Part shown: piece by piece, positions 45,754-52,801 of the stretch
How the letters are laid out: each line of letters opens with the position of its first letter
Numbering within the stretch: position 1 is the stretch's first letter
Assembly: GCA_024998685.1 (NCBI GenBank)
Contig: JACOEH010000034.1
Span: forward strand, 1-52,801
DNA length: 52,801 nt
From: Nitrospira sp.
GTDB lineage: Bacteria > Nitrospirota > Nitrospiria > Nitrospirales > Nitrospiraceae
Reading direction: 5' to 3'
Program-made: the position numbers and the translations under genes
Notes under the pieces: generated by a model
What the model saw: only the letters and a program-made list of their open reading frames with translations
Databases searched by the model: none
What the model was told of the DNA's origin: nothing

Positions 45754-48273
45754 ATGCTCCCAGCCCTCACAGCAGCGTTTTTCTTCGGTCTTCTGTGTGG
45801 GGCACAGCTTTCTTTTTTTCCGCTCTCCATCATAGCTCTGTTGGTCGGCATTGCCGTTGGATTCGGCATTCTTGAGCGAGCCGGTTCTATCGACTCACCC
45901 TCCGCACTGCTGTTGTACGCCGGCCTTCTCTCCGGAGTGGTGTACTGGAGTCTCACCGTCCCGATGTCGGGATCTCCCCAAATGTCATCGCCGCTGCATG
46001 AAACTATTCAATCCTCGGTCGTCGGTCGAGTCGTCGCTCCCGTCCAGCACAGTGTTGGACGACAGACCATTTTGGTTCAAACAGACGAGTCGGATTCGGA
46101 ACCGAGACACATACGTCTTGTGTGGCGCGACCCTGGTCTCACGCTTCATCACGGCGACCGTATTTCGTTTCAGGGAAAACTGCACCGTCCACGAGGGGCG
46201 TTGAATCCCGGTGGATTCGACTATGCCGCCTATATGGAACGCCAGGGCGTCGATCTTCTGACCACCGTGATCGGTGCTCAGGCGGTGACGTTGTTGGAGG
46301 CAGAGCCACAAATCGGGTTATGGAGCGTATGGAACCGGATCGATCATTGGAGGGATACGATACGTGCGGCAGCCGTCAAGACATTGAGCCAACCCACACG
46401 AGGATTATTTCTCGGCATGATCATCGGTGAACGAGGTTATCTGGAACAACATCTTCAAGACTGGTTCATGGTGACCGGAACAGTTCATTTGCTCTCGATC
46501 TCCGGTTCACATCTCGGGCTCGTGGCAGTCGTGGTTTTTTGGTTGGTGAAAAGACTCGTTCTTCGGCTTCCCTCCATGCTCTTGTTGACGCTATCACGAA
46601 CAGTCACGCCGTCGAAGATCGCCATTCTGCTCGCCTGGCCGGCTGTCGCACTGTATGCCTTGCTTGCGGGGGCCGAGTTAGCGACCATGCGATCGCTCGT
46701 GATGATCACGCTGGCGATGATCGCCATGTGGCTGGGGTATGAGCGCCATCTGGGTCATGCGATGGCTGTGGCTCTCCTGGTTATTCTCTTGCATGATCCT
46801 CGTGCCATCTTTGATATTTCCTTTCAGCTCTCCTTTCTTTCCGTACTCGTGATGGTCAGAATGATCGTATTCACAAAATCATGGAACGCCGACGTGGCGG
46901 AGACCGGCAGTCGGCTGAGAGACCGCTTCATGAGCCACGCACTCAACGCGCTGGCGATGAGCGGGGCTGTGACGGTGGCGACTTTGCCCATGGTTGCGTT
47001 CTATTTCAATCAGGTTCCGTGGATGGGAACCGTCACCAACCTGATCGCCGTCCCGTTTACCGGCGTCATCCTAGTGCCCCTTGGACTGTTTGCCGCCCTG
47101 TGGACGATCATGACGGGGGCCGAGTCTTTGATTCTTGGCTCAGCGATGGAACAATTGTTCGGGTTGATGGTGCTTGGATTGCAGTGGTGCGCCAGCCTCC
47201 CAGGCGGGGAGTGGCATGTGGCAGCACCATCCATACCAGCGATCGCGCTGTTTTATGCTGGATTACTTCTCACAAGTTTTCAGGTCATACCATGGCGAGT
47301 CCGAGCGGCAGGCGCCGGTTTGTCGGTATTGTTGATCGGTTGGTGGCTGAGCCCTCCTGTGTCACAAGCAGACGGTGACCATTGGCGTGTCACATTCCTT
47401 GACGTTGGACAAGGAGATAGCGCCGTTGTCGAGTTGCCGGATGGTCAGACGGTTCTGATCGACGGCGGATCTCGATATGAACGATTCGACATGGGGAAAA
47501 ATGTGATTGCGCCGTTTCTGTGGAGCCGGAGAATCCACCATCTATCCCATGTCATTGGGACGCACCAGCAACTGGATCACGTCGGCGGACTGATTTGGGT
47601 ACTCCGGCATATGTCGGTCGGGCGGTACTGGAGTGGTGGAATAGAACGCGCTGAGAAATTCGCGGAAGATCTCAAAACCGCCCTTCGTGACCGACATATC
47701 GATCAACACACCGCTGTGCGGGGCCAAGACCTGTTGCAGTCCGGTCGGTGCCGACTGAACATTCTCAATCCACCTGACACACCGGTAATCCGTGCGTCGA
47801 CTCAGCCCCATAGCGGGACCATATTGAACAATCTGTCCATCGTCTCGCGACTGCAGTGTGGAACTTATTCCATCCTTTTTGCGGCCGATATTGAAACTGG
47901 CGGAGTGAGGCGGTTGAACGAAGAAGGGTACCAACCGGTGACCGTACTGAAAGTGCCCCATCACGGAGCGCGTAGCTCGCTGGATCCGGACTGGCTTCGG
48001 CAACTCCAGCCCCAGTATGCGGTCATCTCGGTTGGTGCGGCGAATCCTTATGGACATCCGACGGAAGCGGTACTGGAAACATATCAAGATCAGCACATTC
48101 CGGTTTTTCGCACGGATCGTGATGGAGCGATTTGGGTGACAGGACGGCTCTCGACATCCGAGTTCACGGTAAGCCGCATGCGGGATCTTATTGTGCGACC
48201 TGTAGACTTTCCGCATTGTCTTTGGCGTTGCGAGTCTCAGAATTGGCATCGACTCTTTCTCCAATTCTCATAA
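45754..48273 (+). CDS. comEC: ComEC/Rec2-family DNA uptake membrane protein
   Basis: The 839-residue protein has an N-terminal DUF4131-like part, a central competence domain with many membrane segments (LLSISGSHLGLVAVVVFWLV near residue 247) and a C-terminal metallo-beta-lactamase-like domain. The latter has FLDVGQGDSAVVELPDGQTV and the metal motif THQQLDHVGGL, keeping HxxxDH although the usual SHPDxDH is altered. KVPHHGARSSLDPDWLRQL is conserved. Such channels carry single-stranded DNA into the cytoplasm. Whether this strain is competent cannot be told. Confidence 0.93.
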   Translation: MLPALTAAFFFGLLCGAQLSFFPLSIIALLVGIAVGFGILERAGSIDSPSALLLYAGLLSGVVYWSLTVPMSGSPQMSSPLHETIQSSVVGRVVAPVQHSVGRQTILVQTDESDSEPRHIRLVWRDPGLTLHHGDRISFQGKLHRPRGALNPGGFDYAAYMERQGVDLLTTVIGAQAVTLLEAEPQIGLWSVWNRIDHWRDTIRAAAVKTLSQPTRGLFLGMIIGERGYLEQHLQDWFMVTGTVHLLSISGSHLGLVAVVVFWLVKRLVLRLPSMLLLTLSRTVTPSKIAILLAWPAVALYALLAGAELATMRSLVMITLAMIAMWLGYERHLGHAMAVALLVILLHDPRAIFDISFQLSFLSVLVMVRMIVFTKSWNADVAETGSRLRDRFMSHALNALAMSGAVTVATLPMVAFYFNQVPWMGTVTNLIAVPFTGVILVPLGLFAALWTIMTGAESLILGSAMEQLFGLMVLGLQWCASLPGGEWHVAAPSIPAIALFYAGLLLTSFQVIPWRVRAAGAGLSVLLIGWWLSPPVSQADGDHWRVTFLDVGQGDSAVVELPDGQTVLIDGGSRYERFDMGKNVIAPFLWSRRIHHLSHVIGTHQQLDHVGGLIWVLRHMSVGRYWSGGIERAEKFAEDLKTALRDRHIDQHTAVRGQDLLQSGRCRLNILNPPDTPVIRASTQPHSGTILNNLSIVSRLQCGTYSILFAADIETGGVRRLNEEGYQPVTVLKVPHHGARSSLDPDWLRQLQPQYAVISVGAANPYGHPTEAVLETYQDQHIPVFRTDRDGAIWVTGRLSTSEFTVSRMRDLIVRPVDFPHCLWRCESQNWHRLFLQFS

Positions 48274-48418
48274 CCATACACATTCCTTCTCTCCAGCTCT
48301 CGTCACATTCTCCTCAGGAGACGCACCTTTCTGTACAAGACCGGTCATGAAGGACGGTTTGTGACTCTCTCTGGGAGAAATGCTGAGAGAATACGGGAGA
48401 AGTGTCGGCATTTTCACA

Positions 48419-48482
48419 CGGGTAATGAGATGCTCGCAAGGCACAGCATGTGCAGAGTTCTCTGCCTTATGAGTATGTTACC
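48419..48482 (+). repeat. cluster of nested palindromes before a small regulator-like gene
   Basis: GGGTAA (48419) pairs with TTACCC (48477), and AAGGCA (48437) pairs with TGCCTT (48462). Inside are the perfect repeats GCACA-GCA-TGTGC (48440-48452) and GCAGAG-TT-CTCTGC (48451-48464). This 64-nt block lies 17 nt before the ribbon-helix-helix-like gene and could be an operator or a structured leader. Confidence 0.5.
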
Positions 48483-48499
48483 CATAGGGAGTCGCAATC

Positions 48500-48676
48500 A
48501 TGTCAAAGCTTGTTCGCATTGTTGTCCAACTTCCTGTCGAGCTGAAGGAGCAGCTCGACGCGCTCAAGCAACAGGGATACACGACGAGTGGTTTCATTCG
48601 CGCCACTTTGGAGAGGGAGCTGAATACGCGCAACCCACGGCCGAATCCTGTCGTGAGAAAGGCTGTGAATAAGTGA
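48500..48676 (+). CDS. small ribbon-helix-helix (CopG/Arc-like) protein
   Basis: A 58-codon ORF with AGGGAG eight or nine bases before its ATG. The protein starts MSKLVRIVVQLPVELKEQLD and continues ALKQQGYTTSGFIRATLERE. An N-terminal basic beta strand followed by two helices is the ribbon-helix-helix layout of small DNA-binding proteins and many antitoxins. The tail is rich in Asn, Arg and Pro. It probably acts as a dimer on DNA, perhaps on the palindromes upstream. Confidence 0.65.
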   Translation: MSKLVRIVVQLPVELKEQLDALKQQGYTTSGFIRATLERELNTRNPRPNPVVRKAVNK

Positions 48677-48713
48677 AGTCAGAGGCATCAAGAGGCACAA
48701 GAGTTAAACAAGG

Positions 48714-48848
48714 ATGGAAGATCAAAGAAGCGGTTCATTCAAGTCAGAGCCGCAGCTTACCGATATACCGATCTTGTCGGACTATGGTGCTGAATCACAG
48801 CGGCGAACTCGTCTGATGGACCTCGGATGGCTGAGGATTATGACCTAG
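48714..48848 (+). CDS. possible small ORF
   Basis: 44 codons (MEDQRSGSFKSEPQLTDIPI...) with only a weak AAGG, too close to the ATG. It sits between two better-supported small genes on the same strand. No family was recognised; coding status is uncertain. Confidence 0.25.
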   Translation: MEDQRSGSFKSEPQLTDIPILSDYGAESQRRTRLMDLGWLRIMT

Positions 48849-48878
48849 ACAATGCCCTCAATCATAAGGAAATCGGAG

Positions 48879-49112
48879 ATGAGCCAAGATCGCATATGCC
48901 ATCAGTCTTGGAAACGGAGGTTGCGCGGGTGGGGGACGATTCTCTTTCTTTGTCTTTTGGGAGCCGTGGCGGCTATCGGCGTGCGAGTGCTGATCGAGTC
49001 AGTCGGAGACATTAAGCATCCGCGGTATGAGCAGAGCGTTTCGCCGCGTCATGAGCGGGAACGAGGAGAACACGAACGACAGGATCGGGTTGTGTTGGAG
49101 AAGGGAAAGTAG
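48879..49112 (+). CDS. small membrane protein, hypothetical
   Basis: From ATG 48879 (AAGGA eight bases upstream) the ORF encodes 77 residues with a basic N-terminus (WKRRLRGWG) and one clear membrane segment (TILFLCLLGAVAAIGVRVLI). The remainder is charged (RHERERGEHERQDRVVLEKG). An in-frame Met at 48852 is less likely. No family was recognised. Confidence 0.45.
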   Translation: MSQDRICHQSWKRRLRGWGTILFLCLLGAVAAIGVRVLIESVGDIKHPRYEQSVSPRHERERGEHERQDRVVLEKGK

Positions 49113-49254
49113 AGGATGTGTTCGTGGGAGGTGTGGTGATTGCTTTTAGAAGTGTCTTTCAGCAATCGGTTGCTGATCCACAGAGTTCTCAAAGTCAGTG
49201 GTCGCCGTAGATAGGGCTTGCACTTCATCTCTATTCCCGCTAGAAGATCTCACC

Positions 49255-50289
49255 ATGGTTCCCACCGTTGAATGGAAAGACGGCGCCGTCCGCTTGCTCG
49301 ATCAAAGCCGGCTCCCTGAAACGATTGAATTCCTCGACTGCCGGGACTACCAGACTGTCGCGGATGCGATCCGTACCTTGAAAGTTCGTGGCGCCCCGGC
49401 GATCGGCGTGACGGCAGCCATGGGTGTCGCCTTGGGGGCGCAGGCGATCGATGCGGCCGACTATGCTTCCTTTGCACCGGCAGTCATTAAAATTTGTGAT
49501 GAACTGGTGGCGACCAGGCCGACTGCGGTGAACCTGTTCTGGGCGATTGAGCGGATGAGGCGGAAGCTGGAATCCTTACGAGCCCAGCCGATCTCAGCAA
49601 TCAAGCAGGCTCTCATAACAGAATCTCAAGTCATACTTGAAGAAGACGTTGATCTCTGTAAGACCATGGGACGTCACGGGGCGAAGCTCATCTCTGATGG
49701 GGAGACTATCCTGACTCATTGCAACGCCGGATCGCTTGCCACCGCCGGCTATGGGACTGCTCTAGGGGTGATCCGATCAGCATGGGAGCAAGGGAAGAAA
49801 ATCAAAGTCATTGCAGATGAAACTCGCCCTGTACTTCAGGGCTCGAGGCTGACGGCATGGGAGCTTATGCAGGATCAGATACCGGTCACTCTCATCACGG
49901 ATAATATGGCCGGTTCACTCATGAGGCAGGGGAAGATCCATCTGTGTGTCGTCGGCGCCGATCGAATTGCGGCGAACGGGGACGTTGCCAATAAGATCGG
50001 GACCTATTCCGTGGCGGTCTTGGCGAAAGCCCACAACATTCCGTTTTATGTCGCGGCTCCCTATTCGACCATCGACCTGAACACGAAATCGGGCGCTGAT
50101 ATTCCGATCGAACAGCGAAATCCATCAGAGGTGACGACCATCCACGGCAGCCATCCGGTCGCACCTAAAGATGTGGCGGTGTACAATCCAGCCTTCGACG
50201 TGACCCCCGCCGAACTCATCACCGGTATCATCACCGAGCGAGGCGTCTTCAAGCCAGGTGACATCGCGTCACAGTTTCAATCAATGTAG
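49255..50289 (+). CDS. mtnA: methylthioribose-1-phosphate isomerase
   Basis: The 344-residue enzyme (ATG 49255) acts in methionine salvage. [20 protein letters not shown], the catalytic-Cys segment [20 protein letters not shown] and the catalytic-Asp segment [18 protein letters not shown] are intact. The C-terminal end reads [21 protein letters not shown] decayed second copy of this 3' end lies at about 51082-51180, beyond a toxin-antitoxin pair. No other salvage genes are in the window. Confidence 0.95.
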   Translation: MVPTVEWKDGAVRLLDQSRLPETIEFLDCRDYQTVADAIRTLKVRGAPAIGVTAAMGVALGAQAIDAADYASFAPAVIKICDELVATRPTAVNLFWAIERMRRKLESLRAQPISAIKQALITESQVILEEDVDLCKTMGRHGAKLISDGETILTHCNAGSLATAGYGTALGVIRSAWEQGKKIKVIADETRPVLQGSRLTAWELMQDQIPVTLITDNMAGSLMRQGKIHLCVVGADRIAANGDVANKIGTYSVAVLAKAHNIPFYVAAPYSTIDLNTKSGADIPIEQRNPSEVTTIHGSHPVAPKDVAVYNPAFDVTPAELITGIITERGVFKPGDIASQFQSM

Positions 50290-50326
50290 AATTGTTTCAG
50301 GACTATTCTCGTACTCGCTTTATTCA

Positions 50327-50355
50327 TTGATTTCATGACCATTCTTGACTAGTAT
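50327..50355 (+). promoter_or_regulatory. candidate promoter of the toxin-antitoxin pair
   Basis: TTGATT at 50327 and TAGTAT at 50350, 17 nt apart. Transcription would begin at or near the antitoxin ATG at 50362, where no ribosome-binding site is seen. Confidence 0.4.
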
Positions 50356-50361
50356 GTGACT

Positions 50362-50625
50362 ATGAGTAACGTACGGGTGGCTGATTTAAAAAGCAGATTA
50401 AGCCAGCATCTTCGAAAAGTGCGTGCGGGGAGATCTATTACTGTTTTGGATAGAAGTACGCCGATCGCACGGATCGTGCCCTATGAAGAAGAGGGGGCAT
50501 CGTTGACGATCCGACACCCGCTCCCTGAGGCACCATCGCTCAAGCAGATCTCGCTACCGCCACCGTTGAAACTTCGTCGGGATATCGTCGCGCTGTTGTT
50601 GGAAGAACGCCAAGGCGAACGGTGA
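50362..50625 (+). CDS. Phd/YefM-type antitoxin
   Basis: The 87-residue protein has the Phd/YefM N-terminal DNA-binding fold (VRVADLKSRLSQHLRKVRAG, ITVLDRSTPIARIVPYEEE) and a proline-rich C-terminal tail (RHPLPEAPSLKQISLPPPLK) likely to block the toxin. It overlaps the PIN toxin gene by 4 nt. No clear ribosome-binding site precedes the ATG. Confidence 0.85.
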   Translation: MSNVRVADLKSRLSQHLRKVRAGRSITVLDRSTPIARIVPYEEEGASLTIRHPLPEAPSLKQISLPPPLKLRRDIVALLLEERQGER

Positions 50626-51050
50626 TCGCATACCTCGATTCCTCAACAGTCTTGCGGATTGTTCTTGGGCAAGCCAATGCTCTTAAAGAATGGCGATCGA
50701 TCACACTAGGAGTGGCTTCAGCCCTGGTTGAAGTAGAATGTCTGCGGACATTGGATCGGTTGAGGTTGGGCGAAGGTTTGAAGGATGCTGAGATTGCCAC
50801 CAGACGAGAGACGGTGTTTCGCTTGCTGGAGGCGATTGAAGTGGTTGAGCTGACAAGACCGATTCTATCGAGGGCCGCACAACCGTTGCCGACTGCGCTG
50901 GGCACATTGGATGCGATTCACCTCGCCACGGCGTTGCTCTGGAAAGAGCGCACGAAAACCGACCTTGTAATGGCGACGCATGATGAGGGATTGGCGACGG
51001 CGTCTCGCGCCAGTGGGCTTCGAGTCGTCGGTGTGTCAGCTTCTGTTTAG
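50622..51050 (+). CDS. PIN-domain (VapC-like) toxin
   Basis: The 142-residue RNase-type toxin starts with GTG overlapping the antitoxin stop. Acidic active-site positions appear as IAYLDSSTVLR, VEVECLRTLD, LDAIHLATALL and MATHDEGLA. Target RNA is unknown. With its antitoxin it forms a complete module. Confidence 0.88.
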   Translation: MIAYLDSSTVLRIVLGQANALKEWRSITLGVASALVEVECLRTLDRLRLGEGLKDAEIATRRETVFRLLEAIEVVELTRPILSRAAQPLPTALGTLDAIHLATALLWKERTKTDLVMATHDEGLATASRASGLRVVGVSASV

Positions 51051-51081
51051 CCTATTCGTCGAATTCTGACACTGCACATTC

Positions 51082-51180
51082 ATCCTACTTGATGTGACAT
51101 CCGCTGGACTCATCACCGGTATCTGGCCGAACGCGGTGTTTTCAGACCTCAAGAAATTGGTGAACGAACTTTTCTATTAT
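51082..51180 (+). pseudogene. decayed copy of the mtnA 3' end
   Basis: A 16-nt exact match (ACTCATCACCGGTATC, at 50214 in mtnA and 51108 here) sits in a longer alignable stretch beginning GATGTGACATCCGCTGG. A frameshift follows, then LAERGVFRPQEIGERTF, matching the C-terminal [16 protein letters not shown] of MtnA. The fragment ends at TAG 51180. Confidence 0.65.
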
Positions 51181-51203
51181 AGCCTTTAGAAAGGCAGGTC
51201 ACT

Positions 51204-51482
51204 ATGGCAAAAGAGATAGGCCGAAGTGAAACAATCAACCTGCGCGCCAGTCAAAAGCAGAAGGCAATGATCGACCGAGCGGCGGAAGTGCCTGGACGAA
51301 GCCGGTCGGAATTCATGCTGGAAGCGGCATGCCTCGAAGCCGAAACCGTCCTGCTCAATTGCCGATATTTTGGGCTATCCTCGGAGGCATTCAAGCGCTT
51401 TACGGCCATGCTCGATAAGCCCCCTGCAAGCAATCCTAAACTGCGGCATCTTATTCGGTTCAGAGCGCCGTGGGAAGAATGA
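51204..51482 (+). CDS. DUF1778 (TacA-type) antitoxin
   Basis: The 92-residue ribbon-helix-helix protein contains INLRASQKQKAMIDRAAEV and GRSRSEFMLEAACLEAETVL, the DUF1778 signature, then RFTAMLDKPPASNPKLRHLI, which usually contacts a GNAT toxin. AAAGGCAGG precedes the ATG. Its stop overlaps the start of a toxin remnant in an ATGA. Confidence 0.88.
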   Translation: MAKEIGRSETINLRASQKQKAMIDRAAEVPGRSRSEFMLEAACLEAETVLLNCRYFGLSSEAFKRFTAMLDKPPASNPKLRHLIRFRAPWEE

Positions 51483-51640
51483 GCGACCCTGTTCCGGATA
51501 TCACCCCGCCCGAGAAACTTACCGCAAAGCATAAGACTTCCGATTTCGATTCGGCTAGCCTACCGCATAGGCTGACTGGCTACGCCAGCGACCAAGCGGT
51601 ATTGTGCAACTTCCAACCGAATGACTCACCTAAGTGTTGA
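51479..51640 (+). pseudogene. truncated GNAT-type toxin partner
   Basis: The ORF starts in an ATGA overlap with the antitoxin and opens MSDPVPDITPPEKLTAKHKT then SDFDS, the usual start of TacT-like acetyltransferase toxins. After that the sequence no longer resembles the family and stops at codon 54. The acetyl-CoA-binding domain is missing. The antitoxin thus lacks a working local toxin. Confidence 0.65.
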
Positions 51641-51881
51641 CGGACATCCCACCACTAAAGATTGTACAAAAGGTTCCGGGAGTCCTTGCGTGTTCCTTTA
51701 GCTAGGCACATTGGCTCGTAGTGCCAGATTCATCGGCCGCGCGCCGTTTGAATGGTCTCCTCCGTCGACATCACCGGTCACCCGTCACAAGAATACAAGA
51801 TTATCTTGCCCATGTGTCGGGTCGGTGATAATTCGTTGATCATTCCTTATTGAAGAACACTTCAGAGTGGGATTGAGTCGT

Positions 51882-52775
51882 ATGAAAACCGTTCGTGACG
51901 CTTGCGAACTCCAGCCCAATGCTCTCTCCATCAAGCTCAGCGATCAAATCGAGCAGCTAGATGAATTGATCAACTCGGAAGGGAATGGCGCGGCATTCTT
52001 TGAGAAGACGTTCATCACTCATGGCATGCAGGATCTCATCAGCCAGGGCATCGCCCGTCTAGCGGGAGCGTCGACTCAAGCGATATTCCATCTCAAGCAA
52101 GCCATGGGCGGTGGTAAGACGCATCTGCTTGTGGGATTTGGTCTGCTGGCTCGGCATCCGGAACTGCGCAAGAAGTACTGTATCGGCGTTCCTCATGCCT
52201 CAGACTTCGGTGCTGCAACGCTGGCCGCGTTCAACGGCCGCAATAGCCCCGATCATTTCTTCTGGGGCGAGATTGCCGACCAACTCGGCAAAGGAGAACA
52301 ATTCAAGACCTTTTGGATCAGCGGTCCTAAAGCTCCGGATGAACGGGACTGGCTGAAACTGTTTGATGGCGATGATCCCATTCTTATCCTCTTGGATGAG
52401 ATGCCGCCATACTTCCACTATCTCGACACAGAGAAGGTGGGTAACGGAACTGTGGCGGACATTGCCACTCGCGCTTTTTCAAATATGCTCACGGCTGCCC
52501 TCAAGAAGAAGAATGTTTGTGTAGTCATTTCCGATCTTGCCGCTTCGTACAGTGGCGGCGCAAGGCTGATCAATCGGGCGCTCGAAGACGCGCGCTCAGA
52601 ATTAGGCCGCCAAGAACGGAACATTACTCCCGTGGACCTGGCGGCGAATGAAATCTACGACATTCTCCGCAAGCGACTCTTCAAGTCACTGCCTGATAAG
52701 GCGGTAATCAAGGACATTGCAGCAGCTTTTGGTCGCAAGCTGGAAGAAGGGGTCATCTCCTTCCCGAGTGGGTAA
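51882..52775 (+). CDS. DUF499-type P-loop ATPase, C-terminally shortened
   Basis: From ATG 51882 the ORF encodes 297 residues. FFEKTFITHGMQDLISQGIA and the Walker A-like HLKQAMGGGKTHLLVGFGLL are followed by the Walker B-like PILILLDEMPPYFHYLD and NVCVVISDLAASYSGGA. These match the N-terminal third of DUF499 proteins, normally near 1000 residues and found beside DUF1156 methyltransferases in putative anti-phage loci. The stop at 52773 falls far too early, and the window ends 26 nt later. Frameshift, insertion or genuine truncation cannot be told apart. Confidence 0.8.
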   Translation: MKTVRDACELQPNALSIKLSDQIEQLDELINSEGNGAAFFEKTFITHGMQDLISQGIARLAGASTQAIFHLKQAMGGGKTHLLVGFGLLARHPELRKKYCIGVPHASDFGAATLAAFNGRNSPDHFFWGEIADQLGKGEQFKTFWISGPKAPDERDWLKLFDGDDPILILLDEMPPYFHYLDTEKVGNGTVADIATRAFSNMLTAALKKKNVCVVISDLAASYSGGARLINRALEDARSELGRQERNITPVDLAANEIYDILRKRLFKSLPDKAVIKDIAAAFGRKLEEGVISFPSG

Positions 52776-52780
52776 TTTGA

Positions 52781-52799
52781 GCCCGATTTCATATCGGGT
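52781..52799. repeat. small palindrome at the window edge
   Basis: CCCGAT and ATCGGG (GCCCGAT, TTCAT, ATCGGGT) form a 6-bp stem just after the premature DUF499 stop. It may be the edge of an inserted element or chance. Confidence 0.35.
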
Positions 52800-52801
52800 C
52801 G

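Noticed and set aside
48361-48672. 103-codon plus-strand frame over the ribbon-helix-helix gene
   Set aside because: The alternative frame at 48500 has a proper ribosome-binding site and recognisable fold; this one is Cys/His-rich with no family.

Overview
The window reads as part of a Nitrospirota chromosome, most likely Nitrospira or a close relative. This is inferred from moderately high G+C, the protein flavour and the gene neighbourhoods; no marker was compared with a database. Most of it (about 3 to 48 kb) is densely packed housekeeping DNA. Both ends look accessory or damaged.

Left end (1-2.7 kb): an IS1182-type transposase runs off the window edge and carries a frameshift. It is followed by an intact membrane cytochrome b and a Tat-exported molybdopterin oxidoreductase broken by two single-base frameshifts. 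From 3.1 to 7.1 kb lies a tandem pair of B12-dependent radical SAM paralogues of unknown substrate. From 7.1 to 19.4 kb are mostly single genes: a PhzF-like isomerase, a zinc-type dehydrogenase, a CBS-domain protein, MoaB, a thioredoxin-like ferredoxin, a GGCT/AIG2-like protein, a Rieske ferredoxin, an HNH protein, a SirC-like dehydrogenase, an MTH1187-type thiamine-binding protein, a large hybrid histidine kinase and an adjacent FadL-type outer-membrane channel.

From 19.4 to 28.4 kb the minus strand carries, in transcription order: a YggX-like protein, two tandem DUF151 (bifunctional nuclease) genes, rplM, rpsI, argC, argJ, rpsB, tsf, pyrH, frr and alr. A 124-nt palindromic repeat separates rplM from rpsI and may supply part of a promoter. 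From 28.7 to 31.5 kb come small secreted proteins, a 2OG-Fe(II) oxygenase, tRNA-Leu(CAA) and a TusA-like protein. From 32.2 to 48.3 kb a long plus-strand run encodes tetrapyrrole synthesis (ccsA/hemX-like, hemA, hemC, cobA-hemD fusion, a CBS protein, hemB), then ribF, tilS, hpt, ftsH, folP, glmM and comEC. A good sigma70-type promoter stands at the head of this run, inside the 5' end of a divergent RsmI-like gene.

Right end (48.3-52.8 kb): accessory DNA. It holds a 58-codon ribbon-helix-helix-like gene with a palindrome-rich leader, two small ORFs, mtnA, a Phd/PIN toxin-antitoxin pair, a decayed copy of the mtnA 3' end beyond that pair, a DUF1778 antitoxin fused by ATGA overlap to a truncated GNAT-toxin remnant, and a shortened DUF499 ATPase of the kind found in anti-phage islands. 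No CRISPR array, rRNA, riboswitch or replication origin was seen. No clearly new system could be demonstrated. The best leads are the tandem radical SAM pair, the repeat between rplM and rpsI, the duplicated mtnA end around the toxin-antitoxin pair, and the CBS protein inside the heme operon.
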